Source: Tychonema bourrellyi FEM_GT703 | Lineage (GTDB): Bacteria > Cyanobacteriota > Cyanobacteriia > Cyanobacteriales > Microcoleaceae | Direction of reading: 5' to 3' | DNA length: 53,714 bases | Assembly (NCBI RefSeq): GCF_002412335.2 | Contig: NZ_NXIB02000004.1 | Location: 1 to 53,714, forward strand | Notes under the pieces: generated by a model | Told to the model about the DNA's origin: nothing | Database searches by the model: none | What the model saw: the letters and a program-made list of their open reading frames with translations, nothing else | Position numbers and translations under genes: made by a program | Part shown: one piece after another, positions 1 to 8,610 of the stretch | Layout: every line of letters starts with the position of its first letter | Numbering within the stretch: the stretch's first letter is position 1

Positions 1-25
1 ACAAATAACAAATAACAAATAATAA

Positions 26-61
26 ATGCCCAATGCCCAATGCCCAATGCCCAATGCCCAA
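26..61. repeat. STRR: heptamer ATGCCCA tandem array
   Basis: About five copies of the heptamer ATGCCCA follow an A-rich run of ATAACAA-like units. Short tandemly repeated heptamers (STRRs) are known from filamentous cyanobacteria. Related arrays recur at about 7993, 8473, 11797, 21193, 23456 and 53477 in this window. The array lies immediately downstream of the cyclase gene's stop codon. Confidence 0.85.
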
Positions 62-67
62 TAACTA

Positions 68-1924
68 TTATTTCGGGCCAGTTAGCAAATAAGTAATCAT
101 GTAGCCTTTGCCTTTAATTTGAATAGCGCCGCGCTTCTGAAAAGTGTACTTATCTTTTAATATCTCATAGGTTTCTGTGGTGACTTGAATACAGCCAGTA
201 ATCCCGTGAGATTCCATGCGTGAAGCAATATTTACAGTGTCGCCCCAAAGGTCGTAAATAAACTTTTTTAGGCCGATGACTCCGGCTACTACGGGCCCTG
301 TGTGAATGCCGATCCGAATGCTGAAAGGTTCCGAATAGTCTAAACTGAGGCGGCGAATTTCTTGTAGCATATCGATCGCCATTGCTGCGATCGCCTCGGC
401 ATGATCCGATCGGGGCGTAGGCAAACCACCGACTACCATGTAAGCATCACCAATAGTTTTAATTTTCTCTAAACCGTGGCGATCGGCTAAGTGGTCAAAA
501 GCTGAAAAAATATCATTGAGCACTTCCACCACCGCAGTCGCTGAAATTCTTGATGAAAGTTCTGTAAACCCGACAATATCCGCAAACATCACGGTTACTT
601 CCCCAAAACTTTCGGCAATATTTTTTTCGTTGCGCTTCAAACGCTGGACAATCGCGGCCGGTAACACGTTTAGTAGCAGTTGATCGGACTTGGCTTGTTC
701 GGCTTCCAACTGTTGGTAAGCATCCTGTAACTGGGAAGCTTGACGAGCTCTTTCTTGGGCTAGTTTTTCGATTTGGGCGGTGCGACTCAAAGCTGTCAGC
801 ATATAAGTCACGGGAATCAGAGTCCACAGCATCCCCATCGTGAGAGTTCCCCAAGAACGCCAATGTTTACGACTTTTGCGAATTTCTGCCGTTGCTGAGA
901 CGTAGAGTGACCACTCGCGATCGTTAATTTTGGGGAGTCTTCTGCAAGCTGTATAATCCGGGGCTGGATTTTGCAGAATCGGACAGCTTAACTTTACTTC
1001 CTGTGGTACATCGGCGGGTGCTAAAAACACTTGTTGGCTGGCGGATTTAAACAGCACTGAAAATTGGTTAATTTGCCCTTTGGCTGTCGTGTCTCTGAAA
1101 ATGGGGGGGGACGTGCGTGCTGAAAGTACGGATGCTTCTTGCTTGCCTGGAGCCTCGCTAGATAGATAAATATTCAGATAGTCGGTATTGCGTCCTTTCA
1201 AAGAGGTTTGGAAAATATCTTTGCCTCGAAATACTCCCACAACAAATCCTTGTAGCAATTCGCGACGGGATTTGATGGTAGTTGGTTTGGCGCTGTTTGT
1301 GTAAATCGGGACTATGGCTAAAAGATCCACTTCTGAGGAATTATTTTCTATTAAACCGATTTGGCCGGTGACAATCATTTCTCCAGTATCCCGCCCGCGC
1401 GAGAGTGCTGCGCGGATTTCTGGGTGGGAGGCGAAGTCGAAGCCAACAATAGTTTTGTTGTTTGTTGCGGGTTCGACGTATAAAGCGGGGAAATATTCGG
1501 AACGCTGACCGGCCTGGATTCGTTTTCTTTGGGGGCTTAGTTCTGTAATCTGGAAGTTGGGATTGTTTTGGGCTTCGTAGTTTGCCCGATCGCGATTAGG
1601 AACGCGGGGTACCCAAGCTAGAATTTGCAGACTGGGGTGGACGGATAGGGGACGGCCGACAAATCGCGCAAAAGAAGATCTATCGACTGTGCGGAAGGCT
1701 TTCATGTAGTCGCTGAGGGCGAGAACTGCGTCTAAATCGGAGTTGATTTGGCGTTCGAGGGCGATCGAGATATCGTCAATACTACGGTTCGTTTGATAGT
1801 CCCAGCGCCCGTTTTCCCAGTTCCAGACAAGGACGAATGCCAGTGCGGACAATCCTATGCCCAAAGTCAGCGTCAAACCCGCTGGAGTGTAGCGAGACCA
1901 GGGCAAAGGTAATTTTTTTAACAT
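68..1924 (-). CDS. CHASE-domain class III adenylate cyclase
   Basis: This gene encodes a membrane-bound cyclase that should make cAMP from ATP. A transmembrane helix near the N-terminus is followed by a CHASE-like extracellular domain (about residues 40-330). A second helix (about 360-380), a short coiled coil and a C-terminal class III cyclase domain follow. The cyclase domain shows FADIVGFT with metal-binding Asp residues, EKIKTIGDAY with the Lys typical of ATP selection, and DLWGDTVNIASRMES with the matching Asp, so ATP is preferred over GTP as substrate. I chose the ATG at 1924, because the longer frame opens with GTG at 1963 and adds only 13 polar residues. CHASE domains bind small extracellular ligands; the ligand here is unknown. 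The gene stands alone, with a repeat array upstream. Confidence 0.9.
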   Translation of the reverse strand: MLKKLPLPWSRYTPAGLTLTLGIGLSALAFVLVWNWENGRWDYQTNRSIDDISIALERQINSDLDAVLALSDYMKAFRTVDRSSFARFVGRPLSVHPSLQILAWVPRVPNRDRANYEAQNNPNFQITELSPQRKRIQAGQRSEYFPALYVEPATNNKTIVGFDFASHPEIRAALSRGRDTGEMIVTGQIGLIENNSSEVDLLAIVPIYTNSAKPTTIKSRRELLQGFVVGVFRGKDIFQTSLKGRNTDYLNIYLSSEAPGKQEASVLSARTSPPIFRDTTAKGQINQFSVLFKSASQQVFLAPADVPQEVKLSCPILQNPAPDYTACRRLPKINDREWSLYVSATAEIRKSRKHWRSWGTLTMGMLWTLIPVTYMLTALSRTAQIEKLAQERARQASQLQDAYQQLEAEQAKSDQLLLNVLPAAIVQRLKRNEKNIAESFGEVTVMFADIVGFTELSSRISATAVVEVLNDIFSAFDHLADRHGLEKIKTIGDAYMVVGGLPTPRSDHAEAIAAMAIDMLQEIRRLSLDYSEPFSIRIGIHTGPVVAGVIGLKKFIYDLWGDTVNIASRMESHGITGCIQVTTETYEILKDKYTFQKRGAIQIKGKGYMITYLLTGPK

Positions 1925-2192
1925 AATTGCTTCGCGAATAGGGGATTTAGGATGACGCAGCACTGATTCCGATTAATTTCAGCTAATTTCAGCGTTTTAG
2001 GCTGCGAATTCAAAGATCCCTAGCGCTCACAAACCGAGGACTATGGGGGAATTGAAAGTTAGATATTTTTGACTTGTGCCACATTCCCCACACCGGAATT
2101 TCAATCTAGAATTCTGGTCTCTGCTTTGGTGCACGGATACACCGCAGAGTTCTCCTTATATTTTTTTACCACAATCTGATAGCCGATCGACA

Positions 2193-2430
2193 GAACAGGC
2201 AAGATGCCTGTTCCACAAGAGATCAATTGTATTGTGGAACAGGCATTGACAGAACAGGCAAGATGCCTGTTCCACAAGAGATCAATTGTGTTGTGGAACA
2301 GGCATCGAACAGGCAAGATGCCTGTTCCACAAGAGATTAATTGTGTTGTGGAACAGGCATCGACAGAACAGGCAAGATGCCTGTTCCACAAGAGATCAAT
2401 TGTATTGTGGAACAGGCATCTTGCCTGTTC
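2193..2430. repeat. Palindromic GAACAGGC repeat array, four units
   Basis: Four units begin at 2193, 2252, 2307 and 2366 (spacing 55-59 bp), and a terminal half-unit ends at 2430. Each unit holds the hairpin arms GAACAGGCAAGATGCCTGTT and a CCACAAGAGATCAATTGT segment whose complement flanks the next arm, so the array can fold into serial hairpins. The rest of the 1925-2466 gap shows no gene. The same element recurs at 6437-6619 and 9519-9548. On the minus strand it lies just past the sbcC stop and could end that transcript. Confidence 0.85.
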
Positions 2431-2466
2431 ATAAAAGGCTGATTGACATTGGTACAACACCTCTAT

Positions 2467-5400
2467 CTAAACTGATAAACTGATACAAGAACCTTGGGCA
2501 GTTTTGTTCACTTCTATTCTGGCTTGAAAAGCTTCTTTGAGGTGTGGCATATGGGTGACAGTTAGAATGCAGGCGAAATCAGAGGCGATCGCATTAATTG
2601 CTGCAATCAGGCGATCGCATCCTTCCGCATCCTGAGTCCCGAATCCCTCATCAATAATCAACATTTGCAAAGCCGTCCCCGCGCGTTGAGATAAGAGTCT
2701 CGCCAGGGCTAACCGAATCGCAAAATTAATCCGAAAAGCTTCCCCGCCGGAGTAAGTTTCGTAGGGACGAGTGCCGCGGGCATCGGCGATTAAGATGTCT
2801 AAAGTGTCAATTAATTTAGTTGCTTTTTTGGAAGCAGCCGCCCGTTGAGTGATAAATTGAACGTGCAATTGATTCGCGCTCAATCTGGATAATATTTGAT
2901 TAGTTTCGGCTTCGAGTTGAGGCAAAACATTTTCAATCATTAAGGCTTGAATACCGTTTTTGCCAAAGGCTTGACCCAGCTCTTGATAAACTCGCTGCTG
3001 ACGTTTTGCAACTTGCATTTGCTCCTTTTGAGCTATTAACTGCACTTGTAATGCTTCCAGATTTTGCTGTTGTTGTTCGAGTCGTCCGAGATTTCCCAAA
3101 TGTTGGTCTAGCTGTTGGCGACGGCGGTTGATTTGTTGTTCGATCGCACTTATGCGCGTTGTGGGATCGGGATTTTCCTGCAACTGCTTACTCATGGCGG
3201 AAAGTTGAGCGCTGACAGCTTGCAAATCTCGATCGCGTACAGCAATCGAACTGGCTATTTCATTGACTCGCTGCTGTACTTGCGGGTGCTGCTGAGTTGC
3301 CGATCGCAGTTTTTCGGCCCTAGCAATCCAAAATTGCGATCGGCGCATTTCGCTACGGACGTGTTCATGCTGTTCCAAATTGTAGCCAACTTCGCCAATG
3401 TATCTATCTAAAGACAGAATTTGCTGCTGTGTTTCCGAACGTTCTTTCTGCTGTTCTAACTGCTGCTTAAATGTAATTAATTGATTTTGTAATTCGGGAC
3501 GGCGGGCGTTATTTATATTGAGTTTCTGTTGAGCATCTTTGATTTTGGATTGCTGAATTTCTACCCACCGCAAGCGCTTTTCCTCGCTGCGAGCTAGGGA
3601 GTAATTGCGATCGCTATAATTGAGTTGTTTCAGTTGCAATTCTATTTCCTGGAGTTGGGCATATTCATCGGATGCGTAATCTCCAGTACGGAGAGAACGC
3701 TCTATTTCCGCAGCATCTTTTCGCATACTTTGCAAGCGGTTTTCATCTTTTCCGAGGGCATCCAACTGAGCCTGCAAATTGGCGCGCCGTTCTCGCAATT
3801 CTTCGTAAGGGGCTAATTCTGCTTCTAGTTGGCGGAATTCGTGTCTGAGGACTTGTATTTCGCGTTCGGAGACGGCCAACTGTTCGCGCACAACCCACAG
3901 TTCGTTCCAGATTTCCTGCTGTTGGCTATGGTGTTTTTTGACTACCAAATTCCAGTAGTGTTCGTCTAAAGGTCGATCGCACAAAGGACAATTCCCAAAA
4001 TCAGCATCGCGTACAGTTAAATGGGAATTAGATTGCTCATTTTCAGCAAAATTCACAGTTTTACTTTCCACTCTCACAGATGCTTCTACACTTTTTTCGG
4101 ATTCATCCTTCCGTAGCAGTTGCAGTTTTTGGTCGATTTCAGTCAGTCTTGTTTGATAGTCGCGGCTTTTGGTTTGGAGGTTTTCCAGAAAGTTGTGTCT
4201 TTCTCGACCTTTTTCGCGGACTCGCTGCTGGTAAACTCGCTTGTTTTCCAACTGCAAAATTTGATCGGCAATTGCCGAGATTTCCCGTTGCAATTGGGGC
4301 TGTCGCTGGTGTTGCTGAACTTGTAACTGTCGATTAATTTCCTGCAATCGGGCGGTTAAACCAGCGTGGGCGCGATCGAGCTTAGTTTGCGTCTGCTGTT
4401 GCTGTTGGAGTAGGGGCGAAACTTGTAATTGCAGTTGTTCTAGTTGGTTGAGTTGCGATCGGACTGCTTGCAATTGTACCAGTCCTTTTTCCACCTCTGG
4501 CTGCTGTTTCAGAACTTGTAAAACCTCTTTCTCATCCTGTTCTAAGACATCTAATTGAGCTTGCAATTGCTGAATTTTGCCTTGCAAAAGACTCAATTCT
4601 TGGCGCTGCTGTTCTTGCAATTGCGATCGCTGATTTTGGGCTTGTTGGTGAGCCTTGAATTTACCAGCCAGAGTCTCTTCTGTGGCTTGCAAGTTATGGA
4701 AATAAGTAATTCCTGTTGTTATTTCATTTTCTTGTGTCAGCAGAGCTTGTAGCTCATTTTGTTGCTGTTTCGCTGCGGCGAGTTCTTGCTGCAAACGGCG
4801 GCATTCTTGAGAAATGTTGGTATGTTGCTGCTGGTGGCTGGCGAGGAGTGTTTGCCAAGTTTGGCGATTTTGGTGCTGGAGTTGCAATTGCTGCAAGTGT
4901 GCTGTATCAATTTGTTGTTGCTGTTGAAGCTGTGTCGTTGCTTGCTGCAATTGGGATTGCTCCGTGGCGATCGCATCTTTTTGTTGCAGTTGCTCTTGTG
5001 TTGTTTGTAAACTGTGTTTGAGCACTTCGACTTCAGCTTTAAATTCTCTAGACTGATCCTTGGCTTGTTCGGATAAAGTATCGTACTGATCCAGTTTAAG
5101 CAGATTGGCTAAAACTTGCTTACGTTCGATCGGCTTTTTGAGCATAAACTCATCAGCTCGTCCTTGTCGCAAATACGCCGAGTTGATAAAAGTATCATAA
5201 TCAAGTTTAATATGTTCGAGAATTTTTTGCTGAGTTGTTCTCAAACCCTTGTCAGTCAGCGTCCGAAAATTCACCCCCCCCAGCCCCCCCTTACTAAGGG
5301 GGGGAGAAGAATTCACTTCTTCAGGCGTTCCCTTACCAAGGGAAGAATTCACTTCTTCAGGCCCCCCCTTACCAAGGGGGGGGAAGGGGGGGTTTGTTGC

Positions 5401-5697
5401 TACTTGAAATTCCAAACTCCCCGATTGTCCCCGACGGCGATTGCGAATCACCCGGTAAATTTGGCCGCCCGTCGCAAAAGTGAAATCAACACGAACATCA
5501 ATTTCGCCCATATGGATAATCTCATCTTCCGAATCGCTGCGACAACAGCCCCAAACAGCCCAAGTTATGGCCTCTAAGAGCGAAGATTTGCCAGCACCAT
5601 TAGGCCCGCAAACGCAAGCGGTGTGCAAGCCGCGAAAGTCTAAAGCAGCTTCGCGATAGCTGAGAAAATTTTTGAGTGTCAGTTGTATAGGAATCAT
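2467..5697 (-). CDS. sbcC: SbcC/Rad50-type exonuclease ATPase subunit
   Basis: This is a large SMC-like ATPase of 1076 residues that should pair with the SbcD nuclease to open hairpins and process DNA ends. The N-terminus carries the Walker A motif GPNGAGKSS (about residues 32-40). Two long Gln/Glu-rich coiled coils flank a zinc hook CPLC near residue 568. The C-terminus has the signature SGGEAFRINF and the Walker B region LIIDEGFGTQD. Length and order fit SbcC. An insertion of about 40 residues with Pro-Pro-Leu-x-Lys-Gly-Gly units interrupts the N-terminal lobe near residues 102-144; it corresponds to a repeat element at 5272-5393. No sbcD is seen next to it in this window. The neighbouring mazF-like pair lies 70 bp upstream on the same strand. 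Confidence 0.93.
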   Translation of the reverse strand: MIPIQLTLKNFLSYREAALDFRGLHTACVCGPNGAGKSSLLEAITWAVWGCCRSDSEDEIIHMGEIDVRVDFTFATGGQIYRVIRNRRRGQSGSLEFQVATNPPFPPLGKGGPEEVNSSLGKGTPEEVNSSPPLSKGGLGGVNFRTLTDKGLRTTQQKILEHIKLDYDTFINSAYLRQGRADEFMLKKPIERKQVLANLLKLDQYDTLSEQAKDQSREFKAEVEVLKHSLQTTQEQLQQKDAIATEQSQLQQATTQLQQQQQIDTAHLQQLQLQHQNRQTWQTLLASHQQQHTNISQECRRLQQELAAAKQQQNELQALLTQENEITTGITYFHNLQATEETLAGKFKAHQQAQNQRSQLQEQQRQELSLLQGKIQQLQAQLDVLEQDEKEVLQVLKQQPEVEKGLVQLQAVRSQLNQLEQLQLQVSPLLQQQQQTQTKLDRAHAGLTARLQEINRQLQVQQHQRQPQLQREISAIADQILQLENKRVYQQRVREKGRERHNFLENLQTKSRDYQTRLTEIDQKLQLLRKDESEKSVEASVRVESKTVNFAENEQSNSHLTVRDADFGNCPLCDRPLDEHYWNLVVKKHHSQQQEIWNELWVVREQLAVSEREIQVLRHEFRQLEAELAPYEELRERRANLQAQLDALGKDENRLQSMRKDAAEIERSLRTGDYASDEYAQLQEIELQLKQLNYSDRNYSLARSEEKRLRWVEIQQSKIKDAQQKLNINNARRPELQNQLITFKQQLEQQKERSETQQQILSLDRYIGEVGYNLEQHEHVRSEMRRSQFWIARAEKLRSATQQHPQVQQRVNEIASSIAVRDRDLQAVSAQLSAMSKQLQENPDPTTRISAIEQQINRRRQQLDQHLGNLGRLEQQQQNLEALQVQLIAQKEQMQVAKRQQRVYQELGQAFGKNGIQALMIENVLPQLEAETNQILSRLSANQLHVQFITQRAAASKKATKLIDTLDILIADARGTRPYETYSGGEAFRINFAIRLALARLLSQRAGTALQMLIIDEGFGTQDAEGCDRLIAAINAIASDFACILTVTHMPHLKEAFQARIEVNKTAQGSCISLSV
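5272..5393. repeat. In-frame G/C-run palindromic element inside sbcC
   Basis: Runs such as CCCCCCCTTACTAAGGGGGG alternate with GAAGAATTCACTTCTTCAGG, a second palindromic unit. The element keeps the sbcC reading frame open and is translated as Pro-Pro-Leu-Gly-Lys-Gly-Gly and Glu-Glu-Val-Asn-Ser-Ser blocks. Similar C/G-run palindromes occur between genes near 26480 and 53635 and inside the ABC exporter at 16437-16639. Confidence 0.85.
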
Positions 5698-5766
5698 TTA
5701 AGGCCATCGCGCCATACAATCTATTTATTTATAAATAACATTATTTGTGCACTGTTGGCTAGTTAT

Positions 5767-6108
5767 TCAATCCAGATCCAGAACAATTTCCAATGCTTCG
5801 GAAATCTCTGCCATAATTGTATCGGATAGAACTCCGAGCTGTCGGACAAATCTTTGTTGGGAAACAGAACGGACTTGAAAAGTGTCGGCGGCGGAGAGTT
5901 TAGCCAAGCCGTTTTCGCGACTTGGTTCTAGTCGAACCATCCAATTTCTCTCACTGTATCGCTGTTTCCAGTCCGTGATGGGAACAATAACTTCGAGTAG
6001 CAAAATTCCAACTGTTTCATCACTGACAATTACTACCGGACGAGTTTTGCCGATTTCTGCGCCGACAGTAGGTTCAAGCGCCACCAGCCAGATTTCACCC
6101 CTACGCAT
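5767..6108 (-). CDS. MazF/PemK-like endoribonuclease toxin
   Basis: This 113-residue protein has the MazF/PemK start RRGEIWLVALEPTVGAEIGK followed by TRPVVIVSDE, the usual SH3-like barrel strands. Family members cut single-stranded mRNA at short motifs and stop translation. Its start overlaps the end of the upstream antitoxin gene by 8 bp on the same strand, as is typical of a translationally coupled toxin-antitoxin pair. The catalytic Arg in the GKTRPV loop is present, and the length is normal for the family, so the toxin looks intact. Confidence 0.88.
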   Translation of the reverse strand: MRRGEIWLVALEPTVGAEIGKTRPVVIVSDETVGILLLEVIVPITDWKQRYSERNWMVRLEPSRENGLAKLSAADTFQVRSVSQQRFVRQLGVLSDTIMAEISEALEIVLDLD

Positions 6109-6376
6109 TGGCCTTTACTCCTGCGTTAAGGTATTCTTCCTCAGATTCAAAATACGGTTCGCTATCAGGCGACCACAGATCGTATAGCGCACCTCCTGGC
6201 ATATAATCATTCACTGCTGCTTCTGCTGCGGCTCGAAGTCTCCGCTTTCTCTCAGCTTTGCGCTGAACCTTCTCTTCTATTTCTTCTCGCATCATCCGCG
6301 AGGCTGTTTCGATGATTTCCAGGCGTTCTTCTGGTGTCAGATTTTTGAGTGCTGCTAAGATTTCTGTTTTAGTCAT
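6101..6376 (-). CDS. Antitoxin partner of the MazF-like toxin
   Basis: This 91-residue protein begins TKTEILAALKNLTPEERLEI, a helix-rich opening often seen in cyanobacterial antitoxins next to MazF genes. An Arg/Lys/Glu-rich central helix follows, and an acidic tail could wrap the toxin. I chose the ATG at 6376; a longer open frame up to 6538 runs only through palindromic repeats and is unlikely to be translated. The gene precedes the toxin and overlaps it by 8 bp. Function is inferred from position and sequence style; the exact antitoxin family is uncertain. Confidence 0.78.
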   Translation of the reverse strand: MTKTEILAALKNLTPEERLEIIETASRMMREEIEEKVQRKAERKRRLRAAAEAAVNDYMPGGALYDLWSPDSEPYFESEEEYLNAGVKANA

Positions 6377-6436
6377 GGTTCTTTTTGGGTTGATTTTGTT
6401 CAAAAGTGCGATCGGGCTCACATTTTGTACTATTTT

Positions 6437-6619
6437 AGCAACAGGCAAGATGCCTGTTCCACAAGAAAACTCACTCTTTGTGGAACAGGCATCTTGCCTG
6501 TTTTGCAGAAAATCTATTCTGCTTCTATTGTGGAACAAGCATCTTGCCTGTTTTGCATAAAATCTATTCTGCTTCTATTGTGGAACAGGCATCTTGCCTG
6601 TTTTGCATAAAATCTATTC
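6437..6619. repeat. Palindromic CAGGCATCTTGCCTG repeat array
   Basis: Three to four hairpin units related to the 2193-2430 array occur here, with spacers of a different kind (TTTGCATAAAATCTATTCT repeated). It sits upstream of the antitoxin start at 6376, so it may carry or insulate the promoter of the toxin-antitoxin pair. No gene is seen in 6377-6752. Confidence 0.83.
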
Positions 6620-6703
6620 TACTAACTCAAAAAAAAGTTGGCTGCAATCCTACAGCCAACCTCCTATTTATATCAAATCCGGTTGCATCGGTATTGTTCA
6701 AAC

Positions 6704-6748
6704 AGTCAACAGTCAACAGTCAACAGTCAACAGTCAACAGTCAACAGT
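6704..6748. repeat. STRR: AACAGTC heptamer array
   Basis: About six tandem copies of the heptamer AACAGTC lie directly past the stop codon of the outer-membrane-type gene. The same heptamer, or its complement, recurs at 21424-21478, 23417-23450, 50985-51054 and 52138-52231. Confidence 0.85.
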
Positions 6749-6752
6749 AAAA

Positions 6753-7868
6753 CTATCTGACAATGTTCGGAAATGTATAACCAACACCGAGTAACAATCC
6801 CACTTCAGCACCGTCCAGAAAACCAATATTCAGGCCGGCGGTAGCTGTAAAATTGCTCGACAGTGGCACATCTACGCCGCCCGAAATCAGGAACCCAAAA
6901 CGGCTGTTATCTCCCGTAGAAAATGCCACGCCAGCACCCGCATAAGGAGCAGCAGTAATCACAAAATCATCACTGACTTCCACTGCATTTTGCGATCCAA
7001 AATCGTAGGTAACGGGAATCAAAACAGTTACGTTGTCGCGGAACAAAACAGTCGGTCTCACCGAGAAATTGCTCGTCAAACCAATTTTGCTGATAATCGC
7101 AAATGAGGTGTCGCCCAAGGCCGTATCTCCGCCAAAACCGAGATTACCGCCAATCCCGATGTAGCTGGGGCCAGAACGGGTGGAACGTCCGGGTCTGACT
7201 TTATTGTCTTGAGCCACTTTTTGAGTTGGCGCTGAGGTGGTTTCCGATTTTGCGACAGTTGTCGGTTCGTTTGTCAAGGCTGATGCCGAAGTGCTGACTG
7301 GATTGCTTAACACTTCTTTTGCTGTCTTGACTTCTTTTTCAGTATTCGCTGCTGTCAGTTCGGAGTTATCGCCATTAGCAACAGTTGATGTGGGTCGATC
7401 GCGATCGGCAGCAATTTCCACACTTGGCTGCACTTTAACGCTACCATCAGCAATAGTAGGCACTGCTTCCGAGTTTTTAGTCTCAGCACCAATTGATATA
7501 TTTTCAGTTGCAGTAATTTCCGAATTTGCGACATCAGACTTTTCTGGTGCGACAACAGATGCTTGCGAGTTGGCGGCTGGTTGCGAAGCCACTGGTTCTG
7601 CTGCTAACCCAGATTGGACTGCGGGATCTAGTTCTAGCGCACTTATAGAATCAATTTGTGTATTAGCAGTTGCTTCTACATTGGCTTCAGGGGATTTTGT
7701 TGCAGCAGTATCGGAAAGTCTAGCCAGGTTTTGAGATTGCAAACTGGCTGTTGTAGCCACATCTGACAAGTTGCCAGTTTCAGCTTTCACAGACAGGGCG
7801 GTGCAACAAACAGCCAAGGCGACAAGATTCACTAAAGCGAAAGTAGACTTGGAAAATAGATTATTCAC
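6753..7868 (-). CDS. Secreted, probable outer-membrane beta-barrel protein
   Basis: The 371-residue product starts with a clear Sec signal peptide (hydrophobic FALVNLVALAVCCTALS, then VKAET). A long Ala/Ser/Thr/Glu-rich region of low complexity runs to about residue 220. The C-terminal 150 residues hold alternating Gly-rich and aromatic strands such as SYIGIGGNLGFGGD and AAPYAGAGVAFSTGD, ending VGYTFPNIVR. This pattern suggests a small outer-membrane barrel tethered by a flexible N-terminal linker. I do not recognise a named family. The stop codon lies just past an AACAGTC array. Confidence 0.75.
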   Translation of the reverse strand: MNNLFSKSTFALVNLVALAVCCTALSVKAETGNLSDVATTASLQSQNLARLSDTAATKSPEANVEATANTQIDSISALELDPAVQSGLAAEPVASQPAANSQASVVAPEKSDVANSEITATENISIGAETKNSEAVPTIADGSVKVQPSVEIAADRDRPTSTVANGDNSELTAANTEKEVKTAKEVLSNPVSTSASALTNEPTTVAKSETTSAPTQKVAQDNKVRPGRSTRSGPSYIGIGGNLGFGGDTALGDTSFAIISKIGLTSNFSVRPTVLFRDNVTVLIPVTYDFGSQNAVEVSDDFVITAAPYAGAGVAFSTGDNSRFGFLISGGVDVPLSSNFTATAGLNIGFLDGAEVGLLLGVGYTFPNIVR

Positions 7869-7992
7869 AAATTCTCCTTAATCAATGGTTTGTTAAAAGT
7901 GTATCAGAGCTACTGTCGAGAGCTTTGTTTAAACTGGACAAAAATTTGAGTAGTGTTGTTCCTACCTTGTCACTTAAGCGTTCAACAGTCAA

Positions 7993-8051
7993 TAATGCCC
8001 TATGCCCGATGCCCTATGCCCCATGCCCGATGCCCCATGCCCCATGCCCAA
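7993..8051. repeat. STRR: ATGCCC(C/G/T) heptamer array
   Basis: About eight heptamers of the ATGCCCN type occur in imperfect tandem order between the outer-membrane-type gene and the photolyase-like gene. No gene is seen here. Confidence 0.83.
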
Positions 8052-8058
8052 TTTCCCA

Positions 8059-8472
8059 TTAAAAAACGTATTTTTCTGCAACACGCCAGTAGCGGGAAAA
8101 ACGCTTTAAATCAATGTAACCATTGTAGCGCACAAAGGGTTCTGGGGGCAAAATTTCTACTGGGAGCGATCGCGTAATTTCCAGACAAATATCCTGAAAC
8201 CGAGGACTCGGACTTTCTGCTGTCACTACTTGATTTGCCCCGGATTCTTTAGCAAAAGCCAGAACTTCCGCAGCCACATCGCCACGCCGAATCACGACTG
8301 GTAATTCCAGCAAACATTCGTAAATAAACACCATTCGTTTGAGACTCAACTGCCATTCATCTATTAGGGCATCATCCCAAACCCAAATCGCCTTAGCTTC
8401 CGGGTGCAGTTGGAAAGCAGGGCTTTCAGGACTCAGACAGTCTCCGTGTAGCCAAATAATTGGATTGTTCAT
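8059..8472 (-). CDS. Photolyase N-terminal (antenna) domain-like protein
   Basis: This 137-residue protein resembles only the N-terminal alpha/beta domain of the photolyase/cryptochrome family. It contains [19 protein letters not shown], then [19 protein letters not shown] and [14 protein letters not shown], in the order expected for the Rossmann-like antenna domain. It has no FAD-binding helical domain. The gene directly upstream on the same strand (8611-9465) encodes just that missing half, so the two probably form one split enzyme. I chose the ATG at 8472. The open frame continues upstream to 8571, but only through a heptamer array that reads as repeated Met-Pro-Asn-Ala-Gln-Cys-Pro. Function as an antenna subunit is inference. 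Confidence 0.75.
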   Translation of the reverse strand: MNNPIIWLHGDCLSPESPAFQLHPEAKAIWVWDDALIDEWQLSLKRMVFIYECLLELPVVIRRGDVAAEVLAFAKESGANQVVTAESPSPRFQDICLEITRSLPVEILPPEPFVRYNGYIDLKRFSRYWRVAEKYVF

Positions 8473-8567
8473 AATGGGCATTGGGCATTGGGCATTGGGC
8501 ATTGGGAATTGGGCATTGGGCATTGGGCATTGGGCATTGGGCATTGGGCATTGGGCATTGGGCATTG
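8473..8567. repeat. STRR: GGGCATT heptamer array
   Basis: Around thirteen tandem GGGCATT units directly abut the chosen start codon of the antenna-domain gene. On the minus strand each unit contains an ATG. All three frames of the array stay open, so copy-number change would alter which upstream ATG is in frame. Confidence 0.88.
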
Positions 8568-8610
8568 TCAACCAATAACAAATAACTAATAACCACTAAC
8601 TAATAACTAA

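Noticed and set aside
2101-2460. Protein-coding frames across the GAACAGGC array
   Set aside because: Translations on both strands repeat the same short peptide because of the palindromic repeats; no ribosome site or family match.
6377-6538. Longer N-terminus for the mazF-type antitoxin
   Set aside because: The extra region runs through the hairpin array and has no antitoxin similarity; ATG 6376 is the better start.
7237-7734. Long plus-strand frame opposite the outer-membrane-type gene
   Set aside because: It is the mirror of a low-complexity coding region, with no independent support.
8473-8571. N-terminal extension of the antenna-domain gene made of Met-Pro-Asn-Ala-Gln-Cys-Pro units
   Set aside because: It is read through a heptamer array; the domain begins after the ATG at 8472. 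Kept only as a slippage idea.
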